DNA of 64,000 nt from contig NZ_CP115541.1 in assembly GCF_031834595.1 (NCBI RefSeq), positions 248,001-312,000 of the forward strand, in the 5' to 3' direction. Shown here one piece after another: positions 16,063 through 24,863 of this stretch (its first letter is position 1; each line of letters begins with the position of its first letter). The position numbers and the translations under genes are program-made. The stretch comes from Stenotrophomonas oahuensis. Lineage in GTDB: Bacteria; Pseudomonadota; Gammaproteobacteria; Xanthomonadales; Xanthomonadaceae. A model generated the notes under the pieces. The model did not search any database and was not told the origin of the DNA. It saw nothing but the letters and a program-made list of their open reading frames with translations.

Positions 16063-17772
16063 ATGACTGCGTTCATGTCCCGTTTTACGCCCCTGGTCGC
16101 CGCCCTGGCCACCACCCTGCTGGCCGGCTGTGCCAGCACTGCGCCCTCCTCCCCCGTCTCCTCTGCTGCTGTGCAGGTTCAGGTGCCCACCGTTGCCCAT
16201 CCGGCCGGTGAAACGCCGCAGTGGTGGTACCGCAACGGCGCGGCCCAGGCGGCCAGTCACGGGGCCATGGGCGGCAAGGCGACGAACGTGATCCTCTTCC
16301 TGGGCGACGGCATGAGCCTGACCACGGTGGCAGCGGCGCGCATCTTCGAGGGGCAGCAAAAGGGCAGCTCGGGTGAAGAGAACCTGCTTTCGTGGGAGCG
16401 CTTCCCGGCCACCGCGTTCAGCAAGACCTACAACACCGATTCGCAGACCCCGGATTCGGCCGGCACGATGACCGCCATCACCACCGGCGTGAAGACCCAC
16501 ATGGGCGCGATCGGGGTCAGCGCGGGTACCCGCAGCGACTGCGCCGACAGCCTGAACAAGGGACTGCTGACTTGGCTGCAGCTGGCTGACAGCGCCGGCA
16601 TGGCCACCGGGATCGTGTCCACCGCGCGCCTGACCCATGCCACCCCGGCCGCGACCTATGCGCATTCGCCGGAGCGCAACTGGGAGAACGACACCGACCT
16701 GACCGAAGCCGCCAAGGCGGCCGGCTGCCAGGACATCGCCCAGCAGCTGCTGTCGACGTCGCGCTATGGGCGCGGCCCGCTGGTGGCCCTGGGCGGCGGT
16801 CGTGCGCAGTTCACCACCATCGAAGAAACCGATCCGGAGTACGACGACAAGGTCGGCCTGCGCCTGGATGGGCGCAGCCTGGTCAATGAATGGAAGCAGA
16901 CGCACCCGCAGGGCGCATACGTGTGGAATGCGGAGCAGTTGAAGGCCGCGGCCAATGCGCCGGCACTGCTCGGCCTGTTCGAGCCGGATCACATGCGTTA
17001 CGAGATCGAGCGCAAGGACGACCCGTCCGGCGAGCCCAGCCTGGCCGACCTGACCCGCGCGGCAATTGCCAACCTGTCCCGTCACAGCGAAGGGTATGTG
17101 CTGATGGTGGAAGGCGCGCGCATTGACCACGCCAACCACAGCGGCAACGCCTATCGCGCCCTGAGCGATACCGTGGCAATGTCCGACGCGGTGCGTGCGG
17201 CGGTCGAAGCCAGCTCCGACCAGGACACCCTGATCATCGTCACCGCCGACCATTCGCACACCCTGAACTTCGTCGGCTACCCGGCGCGCGGCAATCCGAT
17301 TCTGGGCAAGGTGAAGGACAAGGGCGGCGAAGACGGCGCGGGCGCACTGGACCTGGCCCGTGACGGCACCGGCCTGCCGTACACCACGCTCAGCTACGCC
17401 AACGGCCCGGGCTTCACCGGCCAGACCAACCAGCAGCCGGCCGGTCCCAAGACCTACCCGCACGGCCCGAGCAGCTTTGATCCGGCCAAGGGCCGCCCGG
17501 ACCTGACCCACGTCGACACCGAGCACCCGGATTACATGCAGGAAGCACTGGTGCCGATGAAGAGCGAAAGCCATGGCGGCGAAGACGTCGGCATCTGGGC
17601 CCGTGGCCCCGGCAGCCAGGCCATTCGCGGCACGCTGGAGCAGAACACGATCTACCACATGATCGTGCAGGCCACGCCGCGCCTGCGTCAGCGCCTGTGT
17701 GACGCCGGCACCTGCGACGCCCAGGGCGTGCCGGTCGAACTGCCCAACGGCAAGGCATTCGAGCGCAAATAG
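16063..17772 (+). CDS. Alkaline phosphatase (PhoA-type), lipoprotein
   Basis: Phosphomonoesterase of about 569 residues, exported and probably lipid-anchored: the N-terminus MSRFTPLVAALATTLLAGC ends in a lipobox Cys. Metal and active-site motifs are complete: NVILFLGDGMSLTT (first Asp ligand), TPDSAGTMTAITTG (Ser nucleophile), VEGARIDHANHSG, IIVTADHSHTLNF (Asp-His ligands) and HGGEDVGIWARGPGS (last His). Two ATGs at 16063 and 16075 are equally workable; longer starts are unlikely. Upstream, CATAAT at 16037 is a fair -10, and a single TGTCAT resembles half a Pho box, so phosphate control is only a guess. Confidence 0.9.
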   Translation: MTAFMSRFTPLVAALATTLLAGCASTAPSSPVSSAAVQVQVPTVAHPAGETPQWWYRNGAAQAASHGAMGGKATNVILFLGDGMSLTTVAAARIFEGQQKGSSGEENLLSWERFPATAFSKTYNTDSQTPDSAGTMTAITTGVKTHMGAIGVSAGTRSDCADSLNKGLLTWLQLADSAGMATGIVSTARLTHATPAATYAHSPERNWENDTDLTEAAKAAGCQDIAQQLLSTSRYGRGPLVALGGGRAQFTTIEETDPEYDDKVGLRLDGRSLVNEWKQTHPQGAYVWNAEQLKAAANAPALLGLFEPDHMRYEIERKDDPSGEPSLADLTRAAIANLSRHSEGYVLMVEGARIDHANHSGNAYRALSDTVAMSDAVRAAVEASSDQDTLIIVTADHSHTLNFVGYPARGNPILGKVKDKGGEDGAGALDLARDGTGLPYTTLSYANGPGFTGQTNQQPAGPKTYPHGPSSFDPAKGRPDLTHVDTEHPDYMQEALVPMKSESHGGEDVGIWARGPGSQAIRGTLEQNTIYHMIVQATPRLRQRLCDAGTCDAQGVPVELPNGKAFERK

Positions 17773-17832
17773 ACCCGCGTTCATGCAATCAATCCGATGG
17801 CGGCGGTCCACCAGACCGCCGATACTGCCCTG

Positions 17833-19119
17833 ATGACCGCACCCCTCCCGCCGCCGCCCGATCTACCGACGCCGGTGCTGGTGGGCTTCAGCGGTGGCCT
17901 TGATTCCACCGTGCTGCTGCATTGGCTGGCACAGTCGCCGGTGCAGCGCGCTGCGGGCCTGCGTGCGGTACACGTCCACCACGGTCTGCAGGCCGAAGCC
18001 GATGCCTGGGCCGCGCACTGCGAGACCGCCTGCGCCACGTGGGGCATTCCCTTGCAGGTGATCCGGGTCCAGGTGCCGCACGACAGCGGGCAGGGCCTGG
18101 AAGCGGCCGCACGCAATGCGCGCCGCGACGCTTTCGCCCGCGTCCTGCATGAGCACGAGCACCTGGCCCTGGCCCATCATCGCGATGACCAGGCGGAGAC
18201 CTTCCTGCTACGCGCCCTGCGCGGCTCCGGCGTGGATGGCCTGGCGGCGATGCGTGCCCACGCACCGTTCGCCACCGGCTCGCTGTGGCGCCCTCTGCTG
18301 CAGTTCCCGCGGGAGGACCTGCGTGCGTACGCGCAGGCACACGGCCTGCGCTGGATTGAAGACCCCAGCAACGCAAGCGATGCCGCCGACCGCAATTTCC
18401 TGCGCCTGCACGTGATGCCGTTGCTGGCGCAACGCTGGCCGCAGGCGGACGCGAGTTTTGCGCGCAGCGCCGAACTGGCGGCCCAGTCGCAGCGTCTGCT
18501 GGACGTGGCCGACCACGAATCGCTGCGCCGCTGCATCATTTCGCCAGGAGTGCTGGACTGCAGCCGCCTGCTGCGGCAACCCCGCGAGCGCCGCGCCCGC
18601 CTGTTGCGGCAATGGGTGCGCAGTTGCGGACAGCCGCCGTTGCCGGCAGCAGGCATCAAGGCCATCGAACGCGAGCTGCTGCCGGCCGCCCACGATGCCG
18701 ATGCCCAGTTCGCCTGGCAGGGCGTGCGCATCCGTCGCTGGCGCAATCAGCTTCACCTGCTTTCAGCGGCACTGGCATTGCCCTTGGACTGGAGCGTGCA
18801 CTGGGAGGGGCGCAGCCCGTTGGCGCTGCCCGATGGGGGCGAACTGGCCCTGCTCGGTCGCGACCGCTTGGCCACGCCGGTGCAGGTGAGCGCGCGACGC
18901 GGCGGCGAACGCATCCAGTTGCCGGGCCGCCGCCATTCGCATGCGCTGAAAGACCTGCTGCAACACAGTGGCCTGCCACCGTGGCAGCGCCGCCAGCTGC
19001 CGTTGTTGTATGACGGCGAAACCCTGCTGGCCGCAGGAGACCGCGTGATTGCCGCACCGCTGCAGCACTGGCTGGATGAACACGGTGCCCGTCTGCAGTG
19101 GACGCCGGGCGTCGCGTGA
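17833..19119 (+). CDS. tilS: tRNA(Ile)-lysidine synthase
   Basis: Essential cytosolic enzyme that converts the wobble C34 of the AUA-reading tRNA-Ile to lysidine with ATP. The 428-residue protein has the PP-loop ATP pyrophosphatase motif SGGLDST (about 20-26), [17 protein letters not shown], the nucleotide-binding WIEDPSNAS, and a C-terminal TilS domain ending in the region [25 protein letters not shown] (shown in part). The start at 17833 was preferred to the ATG at 17797 because it leaves a typical short N-terminus. Followed by xseB and ispA on the same strand. Confidence 0.93.
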   Translation: MTAPLPPPPDLPTPVLVGFSGGLDSTVLLHWLAQSPVQRAAGLRAVHVHHGLQAEADAWAAHCETACATWGIPLQVIRVQVPHDSGQGLEAAARNARRDAFARVLHEHEHLALAHHRDDQAETFLLRALRGSGVDGLAAMRAHAPFATGSLWRPLLQFPREDLRAYAQAHGLRWIEDPSNASDAADRNFLRLHVMPLLAQRWPQADASFARSAELAAQSQRLLDVADHESLRRCIISPGVLDCSRLLRQPRERRARLLRQWVRSCGQPPLPAAGIKAIERELLPAAHDADAQFAWQGVRIRRWRNQLHLLSAALALPLDWSVHWEGRSPLALPDGGELALLGRDRLATPVQVSARRGGERIQLPGRRHSHALKDLLQHSGLPPWQRRQLPLLYDGETLLAAGDRVIAAPLQHWLDEHGARLQWTPGVA

Positions 19120-19156
19120 ATTGACCCCACCGGGCTGGCGCATCACACTTGCTTCC

Positions 19157-19417
19157 ATGCCCAAGAAGTCCCCTACTGAAGCCTCCCCTGTAGCCCACTT
19201 CGAGCAGTCGCTGGAAGAACTGGAGCAGCTGGTGGAGAAGATGGAAACCGGCGACATGAGCCTGGAACAGTCGCTCAGCGCCTACGAACGTGGCGTGGGC
19301 CTGTACCGCCAGTGCCAGCAGGCGCTGGAACAGGCCGAGCTGCGCGTGCGCCTGCTCAGCGACCCGGCCCGCCCGGAAACGGCCGAACCGTTCGACCCGC
19401 CCAGCCATGACGGCTGA
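19157..19417 (+). CDS. xseB: Exodeoxyribonuclease VII small subunit
   Basis: Small subunit (86 residues) of exonuclease VII, which degrades single-stranded DNA to oligonucleotides. The core helical pair is typical: [40 protein letters not shown] and ALEQAELRV. The upstream extension of the frame runs back into tilS and is not used. Its stop overlaps the start of ispA by 11 bp, a classic xseB-ispA pair. The large subunit XseA is not in the window. Confidence 0.94.
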   Translation: MPKKSPTEASPVAHFEQSLEELEQLVEKMETGDMSLEQSLSAYERGVGLYRQCQQALEQAELRVRLLSDPARPETAEPFDPPSHDG

Positions 19418-20285
19418 GCTGACGTTCGCGCGCTGGCGCGACCGGATTGAAAGCCAGCTCGACGCCAGCCTGCCCTCGCCTGAAGCCGCCCCGCAGGGAC
19501 TGCACCGGGCGATGCGTTATGCGGTGCTGGGCGGCGGCAAGCGGATGCGACCGCTGCTGGTGTACGCCGCCGGCCAGATTTTCGGTGCGGACGAACATGC
19601 GATGGATGCGCCGGCGATGGCGGTGGAACTGATCCACGCGTACTCGCTGGTGCACGACGACCTGCCAGCGATGGACGACGACGCACTACGCCGTGGTCGG
19701 CCGACGGTGCACATTGCCTTCGATGAAGCCACCGCGATTCTGGCCGGGGATGCACTGCAGACCCGCGCGTTCGGGCTGCTGGCCGACGCACCGCTGCCGG
19801 CACTGCTGCGGGTGCATTGCCTGCAGGCACTGACGCATGCGTCGGGCGCAGCGGGCATGTGTGGCGGCCAGGCGCTGGATATCGACGCAACCGGCCGCCT
19901 GCAGCCGCTGGCGGACCTGCAGCACATGCACGCGTTGAAGACCGGCGCACTGATCCGTGCGGCGGTCCGCATGGGCGCACTGTGTGGCGATGCGCCGCAG
20001 ACTGACCTCAACCAGCTGGATGATTTCGCCAGCGCGCTAGGCCTGGCGTTCCAGGTGCGCGATGACATCCTGGACGTGGAAGCCAGCTCCGAGCAGCTGG
20101 GCAAGACTGCGGGCAAGGACCAGGCACAGGCCAAGTCCACCTTCCCGGCGCTGCTGGGCATGGACGGTGCCAAGGCTGAACTGGCCGCACTGAGCCAGCG
20201 CATGCACGACAGCCTGGCCGGCTACGACGAACGCGCCGACGCACTGCGGGCACTCGGTCGCTTGGCGGTAGAGCGGGATCACTGA
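19407..20285 (+). CDS. ispA: Farnesyl diphosphate synthase / geranyltranstransferase
   Basis: Cytosolic prenyl transferase of 292 residues that condenses isopentenyl diphosphate with allylic diphosphates to make farnesyl diphosphate. Motifs: [10 protein letters not shown], the first Asp-rich motif DDLPAMDDD followed by [14 protein letters not shown], and the second Asp-rich motif RDDILDVE. The spacing of the first Asp motif (DDxxxxD) is that of bacterial short-chain synthases. The dxs gene often found after ispA is not here; a repeat-rich junction follows. Confidence 0.94.
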   Translation: MTAELTFARWRDRIESQLDASLPSPEAAPQGLHRAMRYAVLGGGKRMRPLLVYAAGQIFGADEHAMDAPAMAVELIHAYSLVHDDLPAMDDDALRRGRPTVHIAFDEATAILAGDALQTRAFGLLADAPLPALLRVHCLQALTHASGAAGMCGGQALDIDATGRLQPLADLQHMHALKTGALIRAAVRMGALCGDAPQTDLNQLDDFASALGLAFQVRDDILDVEASSEQLGKTAGKDQAQAKSTFPALLGMDGAKAELAALSQRMHDSLAGYDERADALRALGRLAVERDH

Positions 20286-20347
20286 GTTTCGCGCGAACAG
20301 CCCTCGGCTGTCGGTCTACGTGCTTGGGGCCATCGGATGGGGGGTAC

Positions 20348-20409
20348 GGGACACGCCGTTAACCCATCCATGGGGGCTCGTAGAAAACATCCATGTTTTC
20401 TACGGTCCC
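20348..20409 (+). repeat. 62-bp double-hairpin repeat, copy C
   Basis: Runs gggacacgccgtt to ggtccc. A short hairpin cccatccatggg is followed by a perfect long palindrome with arms cgtagaaaacat / atgttttctacg around CC. Nested in a wider palindrome at 20326-20431. Confidence 0.8.
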
Positions 20410-20622
20410 GTACCCCCCATCCGATGGCCCCCGACAGTTGGCCGGCTGCCACGGAAAATCAAAACCCATTCGCAGCCCCGGTGGGATCGGTCGACAGACG
20501 ATCGCCGTGAAATTCCCAACATCCGGTAACGCATGACCACGGAACACAGACGCCGTTGATTTGGACGTGGCATTCCCCATGGCCACCGGCCAACTGTCTG
20601 GGGCGTGCCGGGGTGGGTTTGC

Positions 20623-20684
20623 GGGACCGTCAAAAACATGGATGTTTTTGACGGGCCTACAGGGATGTATTCACGGCGTGTCCC
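20623..20684 (-). repeat. 62-bp double-hairpin repeat, copy D
   Basis: Minus-strand copy from GGGACACGCCGTGAA to GGTCCC, with long palindrome arms cgtcaaaaacat / atgtttttgacg around CC. Inverted relative to copy C, about 210 bp away. Confidence 0.8.
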
Positions 20685-20751
20685 GCAAATCCATCCCGGT
20701 GCGCCCAAACACGGGAACCGATGACCGACGGGTGTTCGCCCGAATCCAACA

Positions 20752-20775
20752 GCAGCCGGGCAAGCCCGGCTCTAC
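20752..20775. repeat. SMAG-like palindrome
   Basis: Single gcagccgggcaagcccggctctac element, the same sequence class as the pairs at 4631, 42069 and 50135. Confidence 0.75.
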
Positions 20776-20782
20776 GCACAAA

Positions 20783-20812
20783 CAAAAACGCCCGGGAATC
20801 CCGGGCGTTTTC
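20783..20812 (-). terminator. Rho-independent terminator of the DUF4870 gene
   Basis: Palindrome acgcccggga/tcccgggcgt followed on the minus strand by TTTTTG. A shorter T-run on the plus side makes it partly bidirectional. Located 20 bp past the stop at 20833. Confidence 0.85.
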
Positions 20813-20832
20813 GCTGTTGCAGCAGGCGCTGA

Positions 20833-21216
20833 TTACTTGATCAGGCGCAGCGCGAACGGGTAGCGGTACAGCTCGCCGTTGTTGGCCTTCACTGCCGCGA
20901 TGATCGAGAAGACCAGGCTCAGGATGCCGACGATCGGAGCCAGCAGGCCGCCGATGAGGACGAACATCAGGATGAAGCAGATGACCATGGCGATCGAGAT
21001 GGTGATCTGGAAGTTCAACGCCTCCTTGGCCTGGTCGGTGACGAAGGCCTTGGTTGGGTCATCTTTGTTGATCAGCCAGATCACCAGCGCGCCGATGAAC
21101 CAGGTGAAGATGCCCAGCAGGTGCGCGGCCAGCGCCATGGTGCGCTGGTCGCTCGGCACCGGGCCGTCGGTGACCGGCGGCGGCGGCGGGGCGGTAACGT
21201 TTTCAAAATCGCTCAC
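20833..21216 (-). CDS. DUF4870 domain membrane protein
   Basis: Small inner-membrane protein of 127 residues. After a Pro-rich N-terminus (FENVTAPPPPPVTDG) come hydrophobic segments: AAHLLGIFTWFIGALVIWLI, TISIAMVICFILMFVLIGG and PIVGILSLVFSIIAAVKAN. The intervening KDDPTKAFVTDQAKEALNFQ is the conserved block of DUF4870/YtxG-like proteins. No function is known; it may be an interaction scaffold. Single-gene unit with its own terminator. Confidence 0.85.
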   Translation of the reverse strand: MSDFENVTAPPPPPVTDGPVPSDQRTMALAAHLLGIFTWFIGALVIWLINKDDPTKAFVTDQAKEALNFQITISIAMVICFILMFVLIGGLLAPIVGILSLVFSIIAAVKANNGELYRYPFALRLIK

Positions 21217-21320
21217 GTGAAACTCCTTGTTCAGTGTATTGGGTGGTGCGTGGCAGGCTCCCCGCCTGCCAAGGCAGCGCCAATAGGATACGTCAAGGAT
21301 TGCGTCAATCGTTGAAAACG

Positions 21321-22691
21321 TCAGTCGTTACCGGCCACGGTCATCCGCCCGACCAGGATCGACCCGACGTGGATGTGCGAGCGTGGATCGATGTCACTGC
21401 CCACCGCCTCGATCCGGGTGAACATGTCCTTGAGGTTGCCGGCAATGGTGATGCCGTCCACCGGATACTGGATTTCTCCGTTCTCGACCCGGAAGCCGCC
21501 CGCGCCACGCGAGTAATCGCCGGTCACCGGGTTCACCCCCTGCCCCATCAGCTCGGTCACCAGCAGGCCTTCGCCCATCTGCCGGGCCAGTTCCTGCAGG
21601 CCCGCGTCCACGCTCGGCTTCACCTGCAGGTTGTACACACCACCGGCATTGCCGGTGGTCTGCAGGCCCAGCTTGCGCGCCGAATAAGCGCCCAGCACAT
21701 AGCGCTGCAGCACCCCGTCGGCGACCAGCGCCGAGTTGCGCGTGGCCACGCCGTCACCGTCGAAGGCGCTGGAGCGCAGGCCACGGCGCAGCAGCGGGCG
21801 CTCGTCGATGGCGAACCAGTCGGGGAAGATCTGCGTGCCCACGCTGTCCAGCAGGAAGCTGGCGCGGCGATACAGCGCGCCGCCCGACACCGCGCCCAGC
21901 AGGCTGCCGATCAGCGAACGGGATACCTCCGGTGCATACAGCACCGGCATCTGTGCGGTGGCCATCGAGCGCGGCTGCAGCCGCGCCACGGTGCGCTCGG
22001 CGGCGCGACGGCCAATGGCGGCTGCATCCTGCAGATCTTCCCGGGCCAGCGCGCTGCTGTACCAGCCGTCGCGCTGCATGCCGTCACCCTGCCCGGCGAT
22101 CAGCGCGCAGCCAATCGAATGATGGCTGCTGCGGTCGCGGCCAATGAAGCCGTGCGAGTTGGCATACACCGACAGGCTGGTGGCGGTGGACGCCGACGCG
22201 CCGTCGGAATTGCTGATCCGGCTGTCGGCCGCGCGCCCGGCGGCTTCACAGGCCAGGGCCAGGTCTACCGCCTGGTCAGCCTGCAGGGCCCACGGGTGCC
22301 AGCCGTCCAGGTCCGGGAACTCACGCGCCATCAGCGCCGCGTCGGCCAGCCCGGCCGCCGCATCGTCCTCGGTGTGACGGGCAATCGCACAGGCCTGGGC
22401 CACCGTGGCTTCCAGGCTGGCCGGCTGCAGGTCGGCGGTGCTGGCACTGCCCTTGCGCTGGCCGAAGTAGACGGTGACGGCGATGCCCCGGTCACGGGTG
22501 GATTCCACCGTTTCCACCTCGCCCAGACGCACGTTCACGTCCAGGCCGCGCTCTTCGCTGCAAGCCACTTCGGCCTGGCTGGCCCCCAGCGCACGGGCCC
22601 GTTCCAGCAGCTGCTGGGACAGGTCGGCCAGGTGTTCCAGACGCGACAGGCTGTCGTCGGCGGTCAGGGCTTCAGGGGAGATCACGTTCAA
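21321..22691 (-). CDS. pmbA: TldE/PmbA subunit of TldD-TldE metalloprotease
   Basis: Cytosolic 456-residue partner of TldD. The TldD/TldE heterodimer degrades unstructured peptides; in E. coli it trims microcin B17 and degrades the CcdA antitoxin. Recognisable blocks are [23 protein letters not shown] (shown in part), a mid domain with [19 protein letters not shown], and the C-terminal [18 protein letters not shown]. PmbA itself lacks the metal-binding HExxxH. The tldD gene is on the same strand upstream (23365-24810), with darP between them on the opposite strand. Confidence 0.92.
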   Translation of the reverse strand: MNVISPEALTADDSLSRLEHLADLSQQLLERARALGASQAEVACSEERGLDVNVRLGEVETVESTRDRGIAVTVYFGQRKGSASTADLQPASLEATVAQACAIARHTEDDAAAGLADAALMAREFPDLDGWHPWALQADQAVDLALACEAAGRAADSRISNSDGASASTATSLSVYANSHGFIGRDRSSHHSIGCALIAGQGDGMQRDGWYSSALAREDLQDAAAIGRRAAERTVARLQPRSMATAQMPVLYAPEVSRSLIGSLLGAVSGGALYRRASFLLDSVGTQIFPDWFAIDERPLLRRGLRSSAFDGDGVATRNSALVADGVLQRYVLGAYSARKLGLQTTGNAGGVYNLQVKPSVDAGLQELARQMGEGLLVTELMGQGVNPVTGDYSRGAGGFRVENGEIQYPVDGITIAGNLKDMFTRIEAVGSDIDPRSHIHVGSILVGRMTVAGND

Positions 22692-22759
22692 TGCTTTATC
22701 CTGTGCAGGTGAGTGCCCGGCGCAACGCGGGGCACAGTATTGGATGTGGAAGAAGAACG

Positions 22760-23350
22760 ATGCGCGGACGCGACGAAGATACCGGTGAATTTCATGACAG
22801 CAGCCGCAAGCAGAAGCGCCGCGATGCGCTTGACGTGCTTGCGCTGGGCGAGAAGCTGGTCTCGCTGACCCCGGCCCAGCTGGCGCGCGTGCCGGTGCCT
22901 GAAGACCTGCTGCCGCATATCGCCGAGTGCAAGCGCATTACCGCGCATATCGCGCACAAGCGCCAGCTGGCGTTCCTGGCCAAGCACATGCGCCGCGAAG
23001 AGGAGTCCACCCTGGACGCCATCCGCGACGCGCTGGACGCCAACAGCGAAACCTCGCGCCGTGAAGTGGCCATGCTGCACCGGGTGGAAGACTGGCGCGA
23101 GCGCCTGCTCAGCAACGGCGACACCGCGCTGGCCGCGCTGCTGGACGAGTACCCGCAGGCCGACCGCCAGCAGCTGCGCACGCTGGTGCGCAATGCGCAG
23201 GCCGAGAAGGCCAAGAACAAGCCGCCGCGTGCGTTCCGCGAGATCTACCAGGTGCTGCGCGTACTGATGCTGCCGGCCGCACTGGGCCTGGACGCCGTCA
23301 ACGCCGCCCCGGAGGACGACGAAGACGACCAGGACAGCGTCGAAGACTGA
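22760..23350 (+). CDS. darP: Ribosome-associated protein DarP (YjgA, DUF615)
   Basis: Acidic/basic helical protein of 196 residues in the DUF615 family, now named DarP for its role in late 50S ribosomal subunit assembly. Typical blocks are [20 protein letters not shown] near the N-terminus, [34 protein letters not shown] and [14 protein letters not shown]. The tail is very acidic ([12 protein letters not shown]). The ATG at 22760 has an AGAAGA site; longer starts have no support. It is the only plus-strand gene between pmbA and tldD, an arrangement common in gammaproteobacteria. Confidence 0.9.
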   Translation: MRGRDEDTGEFHDSSRKQKRRDALDVLALGEKLVSLTPAQLARVPVPEDLLPHIAECKRITAHIAHKRQLAFLAKHMRREEESTLDAIRDALDANSETSRREVAMLHRVEDWRERLLSNGDTALAALLDEYPQADRQQLRTLVRNAQAEKAKNKPPRAFREIYQVLRVLMLPAALGLDAVNAAPEDDEDDQDSVED

Positions 23351-23364
23351 GCGCATGCCCGGGC

Positions 23365-24810
23365 TCAGGCCTGGGTACCGCCCACGGTGATGCCGTCGAT
23401 CAGCAGCGACGGCTGACCCACGCCCACCGGCACGCTCTGCCCGTCCTTGCCACAGATGCCGACGCCTTCGTCCAAGGCCAGGTCGTTGCCGATCATGCGC
23501 ACCTTCTGCATGGTTTCCGGCCCGTTACCGATCAGGGTCGCGCCCTTCACCGGCGCAGTGACCTTGCCGTCCTCGATCAGGTAAGCCTCGGTGGCCGAGA
23601 ACACATACTTGCCGCTGGTGATGTCGACCTGGCCACCGCCGAAATTGACGGCGTACAGGCCGCGCTTGACCGAGCGGATCATCTCCTGCGGGTCATGCTG
23701 GCCGGCGCGCATGTAAGTATTGGTCATGCGCGGCATGGTCAGGTGCGCGAACGACTCACGCCGGCCATTGCCGGTGGGGGCCACGCCCATCAGGCGCGCG
23801 TTGAGCGAATCCTGCATGTAGCCGACCAGAATGCCGTCTTCGATGAGGGTGGTGCACTGGGTGGGATGGCCTTCGTCATCCACATTCAGTGAGCCACGGC
23901 GGCCCTCGAGGGTACCGTCATCGACGATGGTCACGCCCGGCGCGGCCACGCGCTCGCCGATGCGGCCGGCGTACACGCTGGTGCCCTTGCGGTTGAAGTC
24001 ACCTTCCAGGCCGTGGCCGACCGCCTCGTGCAGCAGCACGCCGGGCCAACCGGGGCCCAGCACCACGCTCATCACCCCGGCCGGAGCCGGAATGGCCTCC
24101 AGATTCACCAGCGCCTGGCGCAGCGCTTCCCGGGCGAAGGCCTCGGGGCGACCATCGGCGAACAGTTCGGCATAGCTGTAACGGCCACCGCCCCCGGAGT
24201 ACCCGGATTCGCGGCGACCGTTCTGCTCCACGATCACCTGCACGTTCAGCCGCACCAGTGGGCGGATGTCGCCGGCCAGCACGCCGTCACTGCGGGCGAT
24301 CAAAACGGTGTCGACGCCGCCGGACAGGCTGACCATCACCTGCTGCACGCGCGGGTCGGCTGCACGCAGGTAGCGGTCCAGGCGCTTGAGCACCTCGACC
24401 TTGGCTTCGTTGCCCATGCCGTCAATCGGGTCCAGCGCCGGATACAGCGCGCGCGCATTGCCGCGGGCCAGGGCCCGGGCCGGCTGCGCCCCACCATCAC
24501 GGGAGATGGCGCGGGCCGACTGCGCGGCCGCCAGCAAGGCGTCGCTGTGGATGTCATCGGAGTAGGCGAAGCCGGTCTTTTCGCCGGCAATGGCGCGCAC
24601 GCCTACACCCTGCTCGATGGAATGGGCACCGTCCTTGACGATGCCGTCTTCCACGCTCCAGCTTTCGCGCCGGGCGTGCTGGAAATACAGGTCGCCGAAA
24701 TCAATACCGGGGCCCAGCAGGGTCCCGAAGGTGCGTTCCAGGCCCGTGGCGTCCAGCCCGGCGGGCAGCAGCAGGCGATCCTGGGCAAGTGTCAGTGCGT
24801 TGTCGGTCAT
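23365..24810 (-). CDS. tldD: Metalloprotease TldD
   Basis: Catalytic subunit (481 residues) of the TldD-TldE protease. The zinc-binding motif [11 protein letters not shown] is present (near residue 250), preceded by [12 protein letters not shown]. An N-terminal [18 protein letters not shown] and the glycine-rich [12 protein letters not shown] block are typical. The C-terminus carries [20 protein letters not shown] and [19 protein letters not shown], conserved in the family. Works with PmbA (21321-22691). YhdP is encoded just upstream on the same strand, as in many gammaproteobacteria. Confidence 0.94.
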   Translation of the reverse strand: MTDNALTLAQDRLLLPAGLDATGLERTFGTLLGPGIDFGDLYFQHARRESWSVEDGIVKDGAHSIEQGVGVRAIAGEKTGFAYSDDIHSDALLAAAQSARAISRDGGAQPARALARGNARALYPALDPIDGMGNEAKVEVLKRLDRYLRAADPRVQQVMVSLSGGVDTVLIARSDGVLAGDIRPLVRLNVQVIVEQNGRRESGYSGGGGRYSYAELFADGRPEAFAREALRQALVNLEAIPAPAGVMSVVLGPGWPGVLLHEAVGHGLEGDFNRKGTSVYAGRIGERVAAPGVTIVDDGTLEGRRGSLNVDDEGHPTQCTTLIEDGILVGYMQDSLNARLMGVAPTGNGRRESFAHLTMPRMTNTYMRAGQHDPQEMIRSVKRGLYAVNFGGGQVDITSGKYVFSATEAYLIEDGKVTAPVKGATLIGNGPETMQKVRMIGNDLALDEGVGICGKDGQSVPVGVGQPSLLIDGITVGGTQA

Positions 24811-24863
24811 GGTCCTGATCTATGGGCAGGGGCCGCTATCGCAAGCAGCACAGAAGGGAATGT

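Larger units (their letters stand above)
20286..20832. other. 547-bp gene-free convergent junction, repeat-rich
   Basis: No supportable gene lies between ispA and the DUF4870 gene. It contains two oppositely oriented 62-bp double-hairpin repeats. The first sits within a larger palindrome (20326-20431; outer arms ggggccatcggatgggg and complement). Also present are a SMAG-like palindrome (20752-20775) and a terminator (20783-20812). Confidence 0.8.

Noticed and set aside
15955..17811. 618-aa minus-strand open frame opposite the alkaline phosphatase gene
   Set aside because: Antisense shadow produced by high-GC codon bias; composition is Arg/His/Gln-rich without domains, while the plus strand encodes a complete phosphatase.
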